From Saccharothrix syringae (GTDB taxonomy: Bacteria > Actinomycetota > Actinomycetes > Mycobacteriales > Pseudonocardiaceae), in NCBI RefSeq assembly GCF_009498035.1, contig NZ_CP034550.1, positions 10,726,001 through 10,790,000 of the forward strand: DNA of 64,000 nt. Direction: 5' to 3'. The position numbers were made by a program, and so were the translations under genes. The notes beneath the pieces are model-generated. The model saw only the letters and a list, made by a program, of their open reading frames with translations, was not told the DNA's origin and made no database searches. Below, piece by piece: positions 7,991 through 17,161 of this stretch (positions are counted from its first letter, which is position 1; the number at the start of each line of letters is the position of its first letter).

Positions 7991-8144
7991 CCGCCGCGCA
8001 ACCGCGCGCAACCCGCCCCCTCGCCCGCCCGTCCCCTCTCCCGGCGGCCTGCCCGGCGGCGAGCGCCGCCCGTGAACCACCGGCCGGCAGGTCAACCCCA
8101 CCCCGAACCGTCTCGCCAACACACCCGATCGACCCCAATCCGAC

Positions 8145-8162
8145 ACTTGGTATAGACCAATG
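8145..8162. promoter_or_regulatory. dre-like operator (DasR/GntR type)
   Basis: TTGGTATAGACCAA at 8147-8160, with arms TTGGT and ACCAA, matches the Streptomyces dre consensus (TGGTCTAGACCA) in arms and spacing. It lies 30 bases before the amino-sugar kinase and NagA genes, the classical DasR targets, so repression relieved by glucosamine phosphates is the likely control. Confidence 0.75.
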
Positions 8163-8190
8163 GCGGTCACATGCCGCAGTATCGGTCCTC

Positions 8191-9096
8191 GTGGCGCGCA
8201 CCAGACACGTGATCGCGGTAGACGTAGGCGGTACCGAGACCAAGGCTGCCCTGATCACAGGCACCCCCTCCCACCTGGACCGACGAGCCCAACGACGCCG
8301 CCCCACCCGCCCCACGGGCGACGCCGTGGTCGAGGACGTCACCGCCCTGGTCGACGACCTGCGCGCCGAATCCCCCGCCCCCGTGGACGCGATCGGCCTG
8401 GTGGTCCCCGGCATGGTCGACGAACGAACCGGCACCGGCCTCTACTCCGCGAACCTGGACTGGCGCGACTACCCCTTCACCGAGCGCCTCGAAGCAGCCA
8501 CCCGCACCAGGACCGCCTTCGGCCACGACGTGAGAGCGGGCGGCCTGGCCGAACTGCGCCTGGGCAACGCCCAGGACCTCCGCAACGCCGTGATCATGCC
8601 CATCGGCACCGGCATAGCCGCCGCCCTGGTGATCGACAACAGGGTCACCGACGCCCCCGGCGAGATCGGCCACGTCGACGTGGGCCACCCCGACCCCTGC
8701 GGCTGCGGCCAAACGGGCTGCGTGGAAGCGCGGGCCGGCAGCGCCGCCATCGCCCGCCGCTACGCCCAGCGCACGAACACCGAGGTCAAAGGCGCCGCCG
8801 AAGTGGCCCAGAGGCTCCGCGCGGGCGACCCCGATGCGTCGATCGTGTGGCAGGAGGCGGTCGACGCCCTCGCACGGGGCATCCTGCTGGTGGCATCCCT
8901 CCTGGGCCCGGAGGCGGTGGTGCTGGGCGGCGGCCTGGCCCTGGCGGGCCCACTGCTGACCGACCCGCTGGGCCGGCGACTGGACGAGCTGGTCACGTTC
9001 CAGCGGCGTCCGGAACTGCGGCTGGCGGCGTTGGGCGACGAGGCCGGGTGCCTCGGTGCCGCGCTGCTGGCCATCGACATGGTGGAGGAAACATGA
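8191..9096 (+). CDS. ROK-family sugar kinase, probable N-acetylglucosamine kinase (NagK)
   Basis: 301 residues. The ATP-binding AVDVGGTETKAAL opens the protein, IGTGIAAALV marks the sugar site, and CGCGQTGCVE is the zinc-binding ROK signature (consensus CxCGxxGCxE). Overlap of four bases (ATGA) with nagA and the DasR-like site upstream argue that it phosphorylates N-acetylglucosamine to give the NagA substrate. Glucose kinases share these motifs, so substrate is inferred from context. GTG at 8191 has no ribosome-binding site, possibly leaderless. Confidence 0.88.
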   Translation: MARTRHVIAVDVGGTETKAALITGTPSHLDRRAQRRRPTRPTGDAVVEDVTALVDDLRAESPAPVDAIGLVVPGMVDERTGTGLYSANLDWRDYPFTERLEAATRTRTAFGHDVRAGGLAELRLGNAQDLRNAVIMPIGTGIAAALVIDNRVTDAPGEIGHVDVGHPDPCGCGQTGCVEARAGSAAIARRYAQRTNTEVKGAAEVAQRLRAGDPDASIVWQEAVDALARGILLVASLLGPEAVVLGGGLALAGPLLTDPLGRRLDELVTFQRRPELRLAALGDEAGCLGAALLAIDMVEET

Positions 9097-10244
9097 GCAC
9101 GTGGGGTGGACCCGTGGACGTGACCCTGACCGGCGGTCGGGTCGTCACGCCCGAGGGGGTGCTCGACCGGGGCTGGATCGCGGTGCGCGACGGCCTGATC
9201 GCGGCCGTCGGCGACGGGGCGCCACCGGACGGCCCGACGACCGACGTGAACGGCGGCTGGCTGGTCCCGGGCTTCGTGGACGTCCACTGCCACGGCGGCG
9301 GCGGCGAGGCGTTCACCAGCGCCGACCCCGCCCGGGTGATCAAGGCGGCCAACGCGCACCGCAGGCACGGCACGACCACGCTGGTCGCCAGCCTGGTCTC
9401 CCGCCCGATCCCGGAGCTGTCCGACCAGGTCAGGGCGCTGACCGACCTCGTCTCCGACGGCGTGCTGGCGGGCATCCACCTGGAGGGCCCCTTCCTCTCG
9501 GCCGCCCGCTGCGGCGCGCACGACCCCGCCATCCTCTGCCCGCCGGACCGCGCCTCCCTCGACCGGCTCCTCACCGCCGGCGACGGCGCGGTCAAGATGA
9601 TCACCATCGCGCCGGAGCTGGACCACGGCGTGGACGCCGTCCGCCACCTGGTCGACAACGGCGTCCTGGCGGCCATCGGCCACACGGACGCCACCGAGGC
9701 CCAGATCCGCCCGGCCGTGGAGGCGGGCGCGACCGTCGCCACGCACCTGTTCAACGGCATGCGCCCGCTGCACCACCGCGAGCCGGGCCCGATCGGCGCC
9801 CTGCTGGACGACGAGCGCGTCACCGTCGAGCTGATCTGCGACCTGGTCCACCTGCACCCCACCGCCGTCCGCCTGGCCGCGCGGCACGCCGGCACGGGCC
9901 GCACCGTGCTGGTCACCGACGCCATCGCCGCCGCGGGCGTCGGCGACGGCATCTACGACGTGGGCGGCCTGGAGGTCCGCGTGGTGGACGGCGTGCCCAC
10001 CCTCGCCGGCGGCGCGTCCCTGGCCGGCAGCACCCTCACCATGGACGCGGCCTTCCGCAACGCCGTCACCTCCTGCGGCCTGACCGTCGAGGAGGCCGTG
10101 CACGCCACCGCCACCCGCCCGGCCCGGCTGCTGGGCCTGGACGTCGGTCGCCTGGCGCCGGGCCTGAGCGCCGACATCGTCGTCCTCGACGGCGACTTCA
10201 AGCCCCGCGACGTCATGAGCCGGGGGGCGTGGGTGAAGGACTGA
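9093..10244 (+). CDS. nagA: N-acetylglucosamine-6-phosphate deacetylase
   Basis: 383 residues of the amidohydrolase superfamily. It removes acetate from GlcNAc-6-P to yield glucosamine-6-P. Visible metal and catalytic motifs: VDVHCHGGGG (HxH), HLEGPF (metal Glu), GHTDAT, THLFNGM, and LVTDAIAAAG containing the catalytic Asp. Length and order match NagA. Its ATG overlaps the stop of the upstream ROK kinase as ATGA and follows GGAGGAAAC, so the pair is translationally coupled. No NagB or GlcNAc transporter lies nearby. Confidence 0.95.
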   Translation: MSTWGGPVDVTLTGGRVVTPEGVLDRGWIAVRDGLIAAVGDGAPPDGPTTDVNGGWLVPGFVDVHCHGGGGEAFTSADPARVIKAANAHRRHGTTTLVASLVSRPIPELSDQVRALTDLVSDGVLAGIHLEGPFLSAARCGAHDPAILCPPDRASLDRLLTAGDGAVKMITIAPELDHGVDAVRHLVDNGVLAAIGHTDATEAQIRPAVEAGATVATHLFNGMRPLHHREPGPIGALLDDERVTVELICDLVHLHPTAVRLAARHAGTGRTVLVTDAIAAAGVGDGIYDVGGLEVRVVDGVPTLAGGASLAGSTLTMDAAFRNAVTSCGLTVEEAVHATATRPARLLGLDVGRLAPGLSADIVVLDGDFKPRDVMSRGAWVKD

Positions 10245-10291
10245 GCGAAGGACCGCCCCCCACCGCACCCCCGCGGTGGAACACTGACCAC

Positions 10292-10480
10292 GTGCCCGAG
10301 GACCACGAGAAGCTGGTGGCCGACGCCCTCCGCGCCCAGGCCACCAGCTCCGGGGCGCACCCGCCGGTGACTCCCCCCGACCGCCCCGCCACCCCCCTCC
10401 CGGCGGGGTGGGTGCTGCTCCTGGCCGCCCTCCTGGGCCTGGCAGCCGGCACCGTCGTGGCCGTCATCACACTTCGGTGA
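10292..10480 (+). CDS. 62-aa single-TM protein, hypothetical
   Basis: Start GTG, with a charged N-terminal helix (PEDHEKLVADALRAQ), a Pro/Thr-rich linker, and one C-terminal membrane span of about 22 residues (WVLLLAALLGLAAGT...). It fills the gap between nagA and dedA in the same direction and stops 9 bases before the DedA start, so it probably shares that transcript. No family recognised. Confidence 0.6.
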   Translation: MPEDHEKLVADALRAQATSSGAHPPVTPPDRPATPLPAGWVLLLAALLGLAAGTVVAVITLR

Positions 10481-10489
10481 GCCTGTACC

Positions 10490-11233
10490 GTGGTGGCCGT
10501 GACGGTCGCGCTCACCTCCACGGTTGCCCTCGGTCCGGACTGGCTCGACCCGCAGGTCCTCCTCGCGGGGCTGGGGCCGTACATGCTGGTCGGCCTGTGC
10601 TTCATCATCTTCGCCGAGTGCGGCCTGCTGGTGGGCTTCTTCCTCCCCGGCGACTCCCTCCTCTTCACCGCGGGCATGTTCGTCGCGACCGGCCTGCTGG
10701 ACTACCCGCTGTGGCTGGTCTGCCTGCTGCTCACGGTGTGCGCGATGCTCGGCAACGTGGTGGGCTACTGGATCGGCTACCGCGCCGGCCCGGCCCTGTT
10801 CAGCAAGCCCGACTCGAAGATCTTCAAGAAGGAGTACGTCGACAAGACGGAGGAGTTCTTCGACAAGTACGGCGCCCGCGCGATCGTCCTGGCCCGCTTC
10901 GTGCCCATCGTGCGCACCTTCATCACCGCCATGGCCGGCGTGGGCCGCATGGACCGGCGCAAGTACTTCACCTACTCCTTCATCGGCGGCATCGCCTGGG
11001 CCGCCGGCATCACGGTCCTCGGCTACTTCCTCGGTCAGATCCCGTTCGTGCGGGACAACATCGAGATGATGCTCATCCTGATCGTGCTGATCTCCGTCAT
11101 CCCGATCGTCATCGAGGTCGTCAAGGCCAAGCGCGAGAAGAAGTCGCTGCTGGCCCAGGAGGTCTCCGACATCACCGAGGTCATCGACCGCGTGGACCTG
11201 GACGCCACCCAGCAGATCAAGCGCGTCGACTGA
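10490..11233 (+). CDS. DedA family membrane protein
   Basis: 247 residues with about five to six hydrophobic segments. DedA/VTT-fold signatures are present: FAECGLLVGFFLPGDSLL, GNVVGYWIGYRAG, LARFVPIVRTFITAMAGV with the functional Arg residues, and KYFTYSFIGGIAW. DedA proteins are inner-membrane, proton-motive-force-dependent transporters; several move undecaprenyl phosphate or other lipids across the membrane. The C-terminal 50 residues are charged and cytosolic. A second DedA gene lies 1.55 kb downstream. Confidence 0.92.
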   Translation: MVAVTVALTSTVALGPDWLDPQVLLAGLGPYMLVGLCFIIFAECGLLVGFFLPGDSLLFTAGMFVATGLLDYPLWLVCLLLTVCAMLGNVVGYWIGYRAGPALFSKPDSKIFKKEYVDKTEEFFDKYGARAIVLARFVPIVRTFITAMAGVGRMDRRKYFTYSFIGGIAWAAGITVLGYFLGQIPFVRDNIEMMLILIVLISVIPIVIEVVKAKREKKSLLAQEVSDITEVIDRVDLDATQQIKRVD

Positions 11234-11245
11234 CCGACCGGCGGC

Positions 11246-12619
11246 TCACAGCTCGAACATCGACCCGGGGTTGAACAGGTTCCCCGGGTCCAGCGCCCGC
11301 TTGATCTCCCGGTGCACCCGCAACCCCACCGGCCCGATCTCGCGGGCCAGCCACTCCCGCTTGACCTTCCCCACGCCGTGCTCCCCGGTCACCGTGCCGC
11401 CCAGCGCGAGCCCCAACCCCAGGATCTCGTCGAACGCCCGCCGGGCCCGCACGAACTCGTCCTCCGACGAGGGGTCGTAAACGATCGTCGGGTGCATGTT
11501 GCCGTCCCCGGCGTGCCCCACCACCGCGACCCGCAACCCGACCTCGTCCCCGATCCGCTCGCACCCGGCGATCAGGTCCGCGATCCGGGTCCGGGGCACG
11601 CACACGTCATCGGTCAACCAAGCCCCGTACACCTCCAGCGCCGGCAGCACGGCCCGCCGGGCCGCCAGCAGATCGCGCCCCTCCCCCAGGTCGTCGGTCG
11701 CGTAGACCAGCACCGCCCCGGCCGACTCGCACGCCTGCCCGATGGCGGCCAGCTCCCGCCGGGCGGCCTCACCCCCGGCATCCGACTGGCACAGCAGCAA
11801 CGCCCCGTCGGCACCCAGATCGGTCTTGAGGAACCGCTCGACCGCCCGGATGGAAGTGCGGTCCATGATCTCCATCAGCGAGGGCACCACCCCCTCCGCC
11901 ACCACCCGGCTGACCGCCGCCCCCGCGGCCGCCGTGCCGTCGAACGCGGCCACCAGCGTGGCGGGGGCCTGCGGCAGCGGGCGCAGCGCCAGGGTCGCCC
12001 GGGTGATCACCCCGAGCGTGCCCTCGCTGCCCACGAACAGCCGCGTCAGGTCGTACCCGGCCACCCCCTTGACCGTCCGGCGACCGGTCCGCAGCAGCTC
12101 CCCGTCGGCGAGCACCACGTCCAGCCCGAGCACCGAGTCCGTGGTGACGCCGTACTTCACGCAGCACAGCCCGCCCGCGTTGGTGGAGAGGTTCCCGCCG
12201 ATCGTGCACCAGTCGTAGCTGGACGGGTCGGGCGGGTAGAACAGCCCGTGCTTCTCCACCGCGCCGCGCAGGTCGAGGTTGACCACCCCGGGTTCGACCA
12301 CGGCCAGCCGGTTGTCCGGGTCGACCTCCAGGATCGCGTTCATCCGCACCGTCGCCAGGACGACGCACCCGTCCACGGCGTTCGCCGCGCCCGACAGCCC
12401 GCTGCCCGCGCCGCGCGGCACGATGGGCGTCCGGTGCCGGGCGCACGCCCGCACCACCGCCCGCACCTGCTCCGCCGAGGCGGGCAGCACCACGGCCAGC
12501 GGCTGCCCGTACGGGGCGAGCGGCATCATGTCCCGCCGGTAGGCCGCGGTGACGTCGGCATCGGTCAGCACGCCGTCGGCGCCGACGGCGTCGTGGAGCT
12601 CGGCCAGCAACGACCCCAT
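11246..12619 (-). CDS. FAD-linked oxidase (GlcD / D-2-hydroxyacid dehydrogenase type)
   Basis: 457 residues. N-terminal PCMH FAD domain: VPRGAGSGLSGAA (about 68-80), GGNLSTNAGGLCCVKYG, and GYDLTRLFVGSEGTLGVIT. C-terminal FAD-oxidase domain with HAGDGNMHP (metal and catalytic His) and TGEHGVGKVKREWL. Such proteins oxidise glycolate, D-lactate or related 2-hydroxyacids. There is no adjacent glcE/glcF, so a single-subunit D-lactate dehydrogenase is the more likely role. It lies between the two dedA genes on the opposite strand, converging on the first with a 12-base gap. Confidence 0.92.
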   Translation of the reverse strand: MGSLLAELHDAVGADGVLTDADVTAAYRRDMMPLAPYGQPLAVVLPASAEQVRAVVRACARHRTPIVPRGAGSGLSGAANAVDGCVVLATVRMNAILEVDPDNRLAVVEPGVVNLDLRGAVEKHGLFYPPDPSSYDWCTIGGNLSTNAGGLCCVKYGVTTDSVLGLDVVLADGELLRTGRRTVKGVAGYDLTRLFVGSEGTLGVITRATLALRPLPQAPATLVAAFDGTAAAGAAVSRVVAEGVVPSLMEIMDRTSIRAVERFLKTDLGADGALLLCQSDAGGEAARRELAAIGQACESAGAVLVYATDDLGEGRDLLAARRAVLPALEVYGAWLTDDVCVPRTRIADLIAGCERIGDEVGLRVAVVGHAGDGNMHPTIVYDPSSEDEFVRARRAFDEILGLGLALGGTVTGEHGVGKVKREWLAREIGPVGLRVHREIKRALDPGNLFNPGSMFEL

Positions 12620-12782
12620 CCGCCCACGCTAGCCCGCACCCCCGCGCCGACTCCAGCACGTGGCCGGACAACCACGCCCCGTGCTCCACCACACCACCGA
12701 CCCCGAACCGACGCCAACCTTTCGGCGAGGCGTTGGGCCGGAGTTGTCCAGTCGACCCGCCGAAGCCACGTAGGCTGCACTC

Positions 12783-13448
12783 GTGGTGTTGTCCGCAACG
12801 TCCGAAGCTGTCGCGTTCGGCTCACTTGAGTCCGCAGGTCCCACGGCCGTGTGGCTCATCACGCTGAGCTTCATCTTCTTCGAGTGCGCGTTCGTCTTCG
12901 GCCTCTTCCTGCCCGGCGACTCGCTGCTGTTCGCCGCCGGGGTGGTGCTCGCCTCGCACGACAGCGAGGTGTCCGCCTGGCTGCTGTCGCTGGTCGCCCT
13001 GGTCGTCGCCGTCGTCGGCAACCAGATCGGCTACTACATCGGCAGGCACACCGGCACGCGCCTGCTCGCCCGCCGCGGCGGCAAGGTGCTGAACAAGGAG
13101 AACCTGGCCCGGGCCAGGGACTTCCTGGACCGGCGCGGCTTCTGGGCGATCGTGCTGGCCCGGTGGATCCCGTGGGTGCGCACGCTGGCCCCGATGATCG
13201 CGGGCGCGGCGCGCATGGACCCGAAGCGGTTCATGCTGGCCACGACCATCGGCGCGGTCGCGTGGGTGCCGACCCTGGTGCTCGCCGGCTACTACGGCGC
13301 CGGCCTGCTGGCCTCCGTGCCGTGGCTGGAGACCGTCGCGGTCGTGGTGAGCATCGCCTTCTTCGTCGGCGGCACGGCGTACGGCCTGGTCCGCTACCGG
13401 CAGGAGATGCGCAAGCCGGTCGAAGAGGAGATCGGCACCCCCAACTGA
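12783..13448 (+). CDS. DedA family membrane protein (second copy)
   Basis: 221 residues, same fold as the 10490 gene: FECAFVFGLFLPGDSLL, GNQIGYYIGRHTG, LARWIPWVRTLAPMIAGAARM and a following transmembrane helix. It is shorter at both ends and clearly diverged, so it is a paralogue rather than a recent duplicate. TAGGCT at 12771-12776 ends six bases before the GTG start with no ribosome-binding site, the pattern of a leaderless message. Lipid-carrier flipping is the likely general role. Confidence 0.92.
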   Translation: MVLSATSEAVAFGSLESAGPTAVWLITLSFIFFECAFVFGLFLPGDSLLFAAGVVLASHDSEVSAWLLSLVALVVAVVGNQIGYYIGRHTGTRLLARRGGKVLNKENLARARDFLDRRGFWAIVLARWIPWVRTLAPMIAGAARMDPKRFMLATTIGAVAWVPTLVLAGYYGAGLLASVPWLETVAVVVSIAFFVGGTAYGLVRYRQEMRKPVEEEIGTPN

Positions 13449-13502
13449 CCAGCCGGCCCACCACACCCCCCGGCTCACCACGCCCGGCTCACCGCACCCG
13501 GC

Positions 13503-14123
13503 TCACAGCACCTCCGTGATCAGCAGGTCGGCCGCCGACTTCGAGGCGTTCACCATCAGCGCGTTGACGTGGTCGGTGCCGTGCAGCACGCGTTCCCGCG
13601 CCTCCTCCACCGACCGCCCGTACCGGACGTGCCGGTCGATCAGCCGCGCCACCCGCAGGTCCTCGTCGATCATCAGGAACCACGCCTCGTCGAGCACGAC
13701 CCGCACGCGCTTCCACTTGTCGTACTGCATGAGCAGGTAGTTGCCCTCGGTCACGACCAGCGGCACGGCCGGGTCGACCGGCACCGCGCACGCGATCGGC
13801 TCCTCGATCTCGCGGCGGAACTCCGGCGCGTACACCACGTCCGGCCCGCGCGCCTTGAGCCGGCCCAGCAGGTCGACGTAGCCGGGGATGTCGAACGTGT
13901 CCGGCGCGCCCTTGCGCCCGGCGATGCCCAGGCGCTCCAGCTCGCGCTGGGCGAGGTGGAAGCCGTCCATCCCGACCAGCGCCGCGTCGGACCCCAGGGC
14001 GTCCACCAGCCGGCGCGCCAGCGTCGACTTGCCCGACCCGGGCGCCCCGCCGATGCCGAGCAGCCTGCGCTCCCCGGTGTCCGCCAGCAGCCGCGCCCGG
14101 TCGACCAGCTCGTCGAACTTCAC
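13503..14123 (-). CDS. P-loop nucleoside/nucleotide kinase family protein (uridine kinase / fructose kinase-like)
   Basis: 206 residues. Walker A GAPGSGKST at 26-34, GMDGFHLAQRELE (Asp for metal or base), DTFDIPGYVDLL, and VVTEGNYLL as the Walker B-like strand; the lid region carries RHVRYGRS. Sugar substrates are common in this subgroup (phosphoribulokinase/uridine kinase superfamily). The start is GTG at 14123, overlapping the PfkB stop as GTGA; the longer in-frame N-terminus would run into PfkB and was rejected. Two kinases expressed together divergent from LacI suggest sugar activation. Confidence 0.85.
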   Translation of the reverse strand: MKFDELVDRARLLADTGERRLLGIGGAPGSGKSTLARRLVDALGSDAALVGMDGFHLAQRELERLGIAGRKGAPDTFDIPGYVDLLGRLKARGPDVVYAPEFRREIEEPIACAVPVDPAVPLVVTEGNYLLMQYDKWKRVRVVLDEAWFLMIDEDLRVARLIDRHVRYGRSVEEARERVLHGTDHVNALMVNASKSAADLLITEVL

Positions 14124-14953
14124 CGCCTGTCCCGCCACCGTCCCAGCTCCTCCACCCAGTCCCACGCGTTGTGGCGCACGCGCACCGCGGCGACCTCGTT
14201 CGCCCACGCGACGGCGTCGGCCACGTCGTCACCGCGGGCGACCGCGACCGCCAGCGCGCCGTGCCAAGCGTCACCCGCGCCGTTGGTGTCGCGCACCTCG
14301 ACAACAGGTACCGGTTGCGAGCCGACGGCACCACCGCGCGACCAGGTGACGGGCCGCGGGCCGTGCGTGCGGACCACCAGCGGCACGCCGCGGTCGTGCA
14401 CCTCGCGCTCGGACAGCTCGAAGCCCTCCGCGCACGCGGCGACGTCCACCAGGGGCAGCAGGTCGTCGAGCACGGGTTTCCAGCTCCCCGCGTCCAGCAC
14501 CACGGGGACGCCGCGCCGCCGCGCCCGGCGGGCCGCCTCCAGCGCCAGCCGCCCGTGGTGACCGTCCACCAGCACCACGTCGGCCGCCTCCACCAGCCCG
14601 GCGGGCACCTCGCCCGCGGCACCGGCACCCGCGGCGTTGCGCGAGACCACGGTCCGCTCGCCGTCGCGCTCCCGCACCACCACCATGCTCAGCGCCGGCC
14701 CGCCCGCGCCGACCGAGTGGACCTCCACCGGGCGCAGCCGCTCGCGGGCGAAGCCGCCCAGCTCACCGTCCACGGCGGTCAGCAGCACCGCCCGGTGCCC
14801 CAGCGCGGCCACCGCGCGCGCCGCGTTCGCCGCCGGGCCGCCCGGCGCCAGGTGCACGCCGAGCGACTGGACCTTCTGCCCGGGCGCGGGGAACTCGGCC
14901 ACCACCTGGCTGACGTCCACGGTGGTCAGCCCGACGCAGAGCACCGAAACCAC
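14120..14953 (-). CDS. PfkB-family carbohydrate kinase
   Basis: 277 residues of the ribokinase fold. GGPAANAARAVAALG (near 38-52) is the first PfkB signature, and DTNGAGDAWHGAL holds the anion hole and catalytic Asp. It phosphorylates a sugar or nucleoside hydroxyl; the specific substrate is not predictable. It is slightly shorter than typical ribokinases (about 300). AGGAGG lies about 8 bases before the GTG start. It is divergent from a LacI regulator with an operator-like palindrome between, and is coupled to the P-loop kinase downstream by GTGA. Confidence 0.9.
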   Translation of the reverse strand: MVSVLCVGLTTVDVSQVVAEFPAPGQKVQSLGVHLAPGGPAANAARAVAALGHRAVLLTAVDGELGGFARERLRPVEVHSVGAGGPALSMVVVRERDGERTVVSRNAAGAGAAGEVPAGLVEAADVVLVDGHHGRLALEAARRARRRGVPVVLDAGSWKPVLDDLLPLVDVAACAEGFELSEREVHDRGVPLVVRTHGPRPVTWSRGGAVGSQPVPVVEVRDTNGAGDAWHGALAVAVARGDDVADAVAWANEVAAVRVRHNAWDWVEELGRWRDRR

Positions 14954-14983
14954 GGTCTGGCCTCCTGGCGGGTAAAGTCGCCA

Positions 14984-14997
14984 CGCAATCGCTTGCG
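14984..14997. promoter_or_regulatory. LacI-family operator-like palindrome
   Basis: CGCAATC-GCTTGCG, a 14-bp palindrome with the central CG usual for LacI-family sites and one mismatched pair. It lies between the divergent pfkB-like and lacI-like genes, 30 bases from the kinase start and 23 from the regulator start, so it probably controls both. Confidence 0.65.
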
Positions 14998-15019
14998 CAG
15001 CTCGAACGGGGACGAGCCC

Positions 15020-15979
15020 ATGGTCACCATGCGGGAGGTCGCCGGTCTCGCCGGCGTCTCCATCACCACGGTCTCACACGTGATCAACAACACCAGGCCG
15101 GTGGCGGAGGCCACCCGGGAACGGGTGCTGAAGGCCGTCGAGGAGACCGGTTACACCGGCGACGCCATCGCGCGCTCGCTGGTCACCGGCGGCACGAAGT
15201 CGCTGGGCCTGGCGGTGTCGCTGGTGTCCCACCCGTACTTCGCCGAGCTGATCGCGGCGATCGAGAGCGAGGCGACCGGGGCCGGCTACACGCTCGTGCT
15301 GATCGACACGCAGGGCGAGGCCGAGACCGAGCAGGCGGCGGTGCGGATGCTGCGGTCGCGCCGGGTGGACGGGGTGCTGCTCACCCCCACGTCGGGTTCG
15401 GCGGCGCTGCCCGAGCTGCGCCGGCTGGGCGTGCCGACGGTGCTGGTGGACCGGCTGACCGTGGCGCAGGACACCGACCAGGTCGGGCCGGAGAACGTGC
15501 AGGCCACCTCCGCGCTGGTCCGGCACCTGGCGGAGCTGGGGCACCGGCGGATCGGCATGGTGTGCGGCACGCCCGGCCTGGCCACCACCGACGAGCGCGT
15601 GCTCGGCTACCGGCTGGGGCTGGGCCGCGCCGGGCTGGCGTGGGACGAGGCGCTGGTGCGGCCGTCGCTGGAGCCGCTGCTCGGCCGGGTGACGGGTGTG
15701 GTGGTCGGTGGCCACCAGGTGCTGGTGGACGTGCTGCGCACGGCCCGCGCGCGCGGCGTGCGGGTCGGGTCGGACCTGGCGCTGGTGACCTACGACGACG
15801 TGGAGTGGGCGGAGCTGGTCGACCCGCCGCTGACCACGATGGCGCAGCCGGTGGAGGAGATCGGCCGGACCGCCGTGCGGCTGCTGCTGGCGCGCATCGA
15901 GGACCCGGACCGCTCGCCCGAGACGATCCGGCTGCCGCCCACCCTGCGCCACCGCCGGTCGTGCGGGTGCCACGGGTAG
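15020..15979 (+). CDS. LacI-family transcriptional regulator
   Basis: 319 residues. The N-terminal helix-turn-helix and hinge read MREVAGLAGVSITTVSHVIN and RPVAEATRERVLKAVEETGY, followed by a periplasmic-binding-like sensor domain (about 65-315) that would bind a sugar or sugar phosphate. A Cys-x-Cys-His tail ends the protein, which is unusual. It likely represses the divergent sugar-kinase operon and itself through the palindrome at 14984. A second Met four codons on is an alternative start. Confidence 0.93.
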   Translation: MVTMREVAGLAGVSITTVSHVINNTRPVAEATRERVLKAVEETGYTGDAIARSLVTGGTKSLGLAVSLVSHPYFAELIAAIESEATGAGYTLVLIDTQGEAETEQAAVRMLRSRRVDGVLLTPTSGSAALPELRRLGVPTVLVDRLTVAQDTDQVGPENVQATSALVRHLAELGHRRIGMVCGTPGLATTDERVLGYRLGLGRAGLAWDEALVRPSLEPLLGRVTGVVVGGHQVLVDVLRTARARGVRVGSDLALVTYDDVEWAELVDPPLTTMAQPVEEIGRTAVRLLLARIEDPDRSPETIRLPPTLRHRRSCGCHG

Positions 15980-16071
15980 CAGGGCAGCGCCCTCACCGGA
16001 CAGCCCCCTCACCGCCCCGGCCCTCACCGCCCCGGCCCTCCTCCCTCCCGGCCCTTTCACCCCGGCTGCCC

Positions 16072-17136
16072 TCACCCGAGCCCCTCGCGCTCCAGCAGGG
16101 CCGCGGCCTCCAGCGCCATCCACCCGCCCAGCTGCACGGACAGGTCCCGCTCCGGCCGGTCGCCCGCGGCCTCCCCGGTCGGCCGCCCCCACTCCGGCCC
16201 GAACAGCGGCCCGCTGACCACCGCCGCCCGGTTCGCCCACACCGCCTCGGCGGAGGCGAGCACCAGCGCGGCCGCCCGCCCCGCCTGCGGCCGCTCCAGC
16301 CGCAGCGCGGCCTGCGCGAGGTACCGGGCGAGGATCCCGGCGAACAGCCCGGCGTCCCCGCCGCCCGCCCCGCGCAGCACGTCGTCGGCCGCCAGGTGGT
16401 CGGCCACGGCGTCCACGACCCGCGCGCCCACGTCCCGGTAGGCGCCGCCCAGCTCCACGCACGCGCCGAGCACCACGCCCTGGCAGTAGGTGTAGAGGTT
16501 CTTCTCGACCTCGCGCACCGACCCGTCGGGGTGGACGTGCAGCCCGTCCCACAGCAGCCCGGTGGACTCGTCGCGCAGGCACCCCTCGACCCAGTCCACG
16601 ATGGACCGCGCCCGCCCGAGGTCGGCGCGCGTGCCGAGGCGGGCGAACAGGATCGCGGCGGGCCCGTTGGCGGGCACGTTCTTGAAGTCGTCGTGGCGCT
16701 TCCACCAGATGCCGCCGCCGCCGTGGTCGGTCCAGCCGTCCCGCAGCCGCTGCGCGATCGCGGCGACCGCGCCGGGCCGCGAGACCCCCACCTCCCGCTC
16801 GGCGCGCAGCAGCGCCAGCCCGAGCCACGCGACGTCGTCGTAGTAGTCGTTGGTCCACCGGCCCAGGTTCCGCACGCGCACGCCGCGCACGAGCCGCCGC
16901 ACCAGCGCCACGCGGGCCGCGCGGGGTGACCGGAGCTGGGCGTCGAGCACGCAGTCCAGCAGGTGGGCCTGCCACCAGTAGTTGAACTTCCCGTGCACGC
17001 GGTCGCGCGGCCGGGGCGGCCACGACGCGGCGCCCAGCGCGGTGCCCGGCAGCCCCCAGACGCGGCGCAGGTGCCTGGACTCGACGGCGCGCTCGGCGAC
17101 CCCGGCGCGCGCGCCGAGCAGCTTCGGTGTGGTCAC
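16072..17136 (-). CDS. Glycoside hydrolase family 76-like protein, cytosolic
   Basis: 354 residues. Motifs fit the (alpha/alpha)6 GH76 fold: HGKFNYWWQAHLLDC, NDYYDDVAWLGLALL with the tandem catalytic Asp pair, GGGIWWK, NVPANGPAAILFARL and YTYCQGVVLGA. Characterised GH76 enzymes are endo-alpha-1,6-mannanases. This one has no signal peptide, so it would act inside the cell or on imported oligosaccharides. GTG at 17136 was chosen because the frame upstream runs through the TrmH gene. It lies 25 bases after TrmH in the same direction. Confidence 0.82.
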   Translation of the reverse strand: MTTPKLLGARAGVAERAVESRHLRRVWGLPGTALGAASWPPRPRDRVHGKFNYWWQAHLLDCVLDAQLRSPRAARVALVRRLVRGVRVRNLGRWTNDYYDDVAWLGLALLRAEREVGVSRPGAVAAIAQRLRDGWTDHGGGGIWWKRHDDFKNVPANGPAAILFARLGTRADLGRARSIVDWVEGCLRDESTGLLWDGLHVHPDGSVREVEKNLYTYCQGVVLGACVELGGAYRDVGARVVDAVADHLAADDVLRGAGGGDAGLFAGILARYLAQAALRLERPQAGRAAALVLASAEAVWANRAAVVSGPLFGPEWGRPTGEAAGDRPERDLSVQLGGWMALEAAALLEREGLG

Positions 17137-17161
17137 CCGCACAGGGTGCCAACTGAACCGG

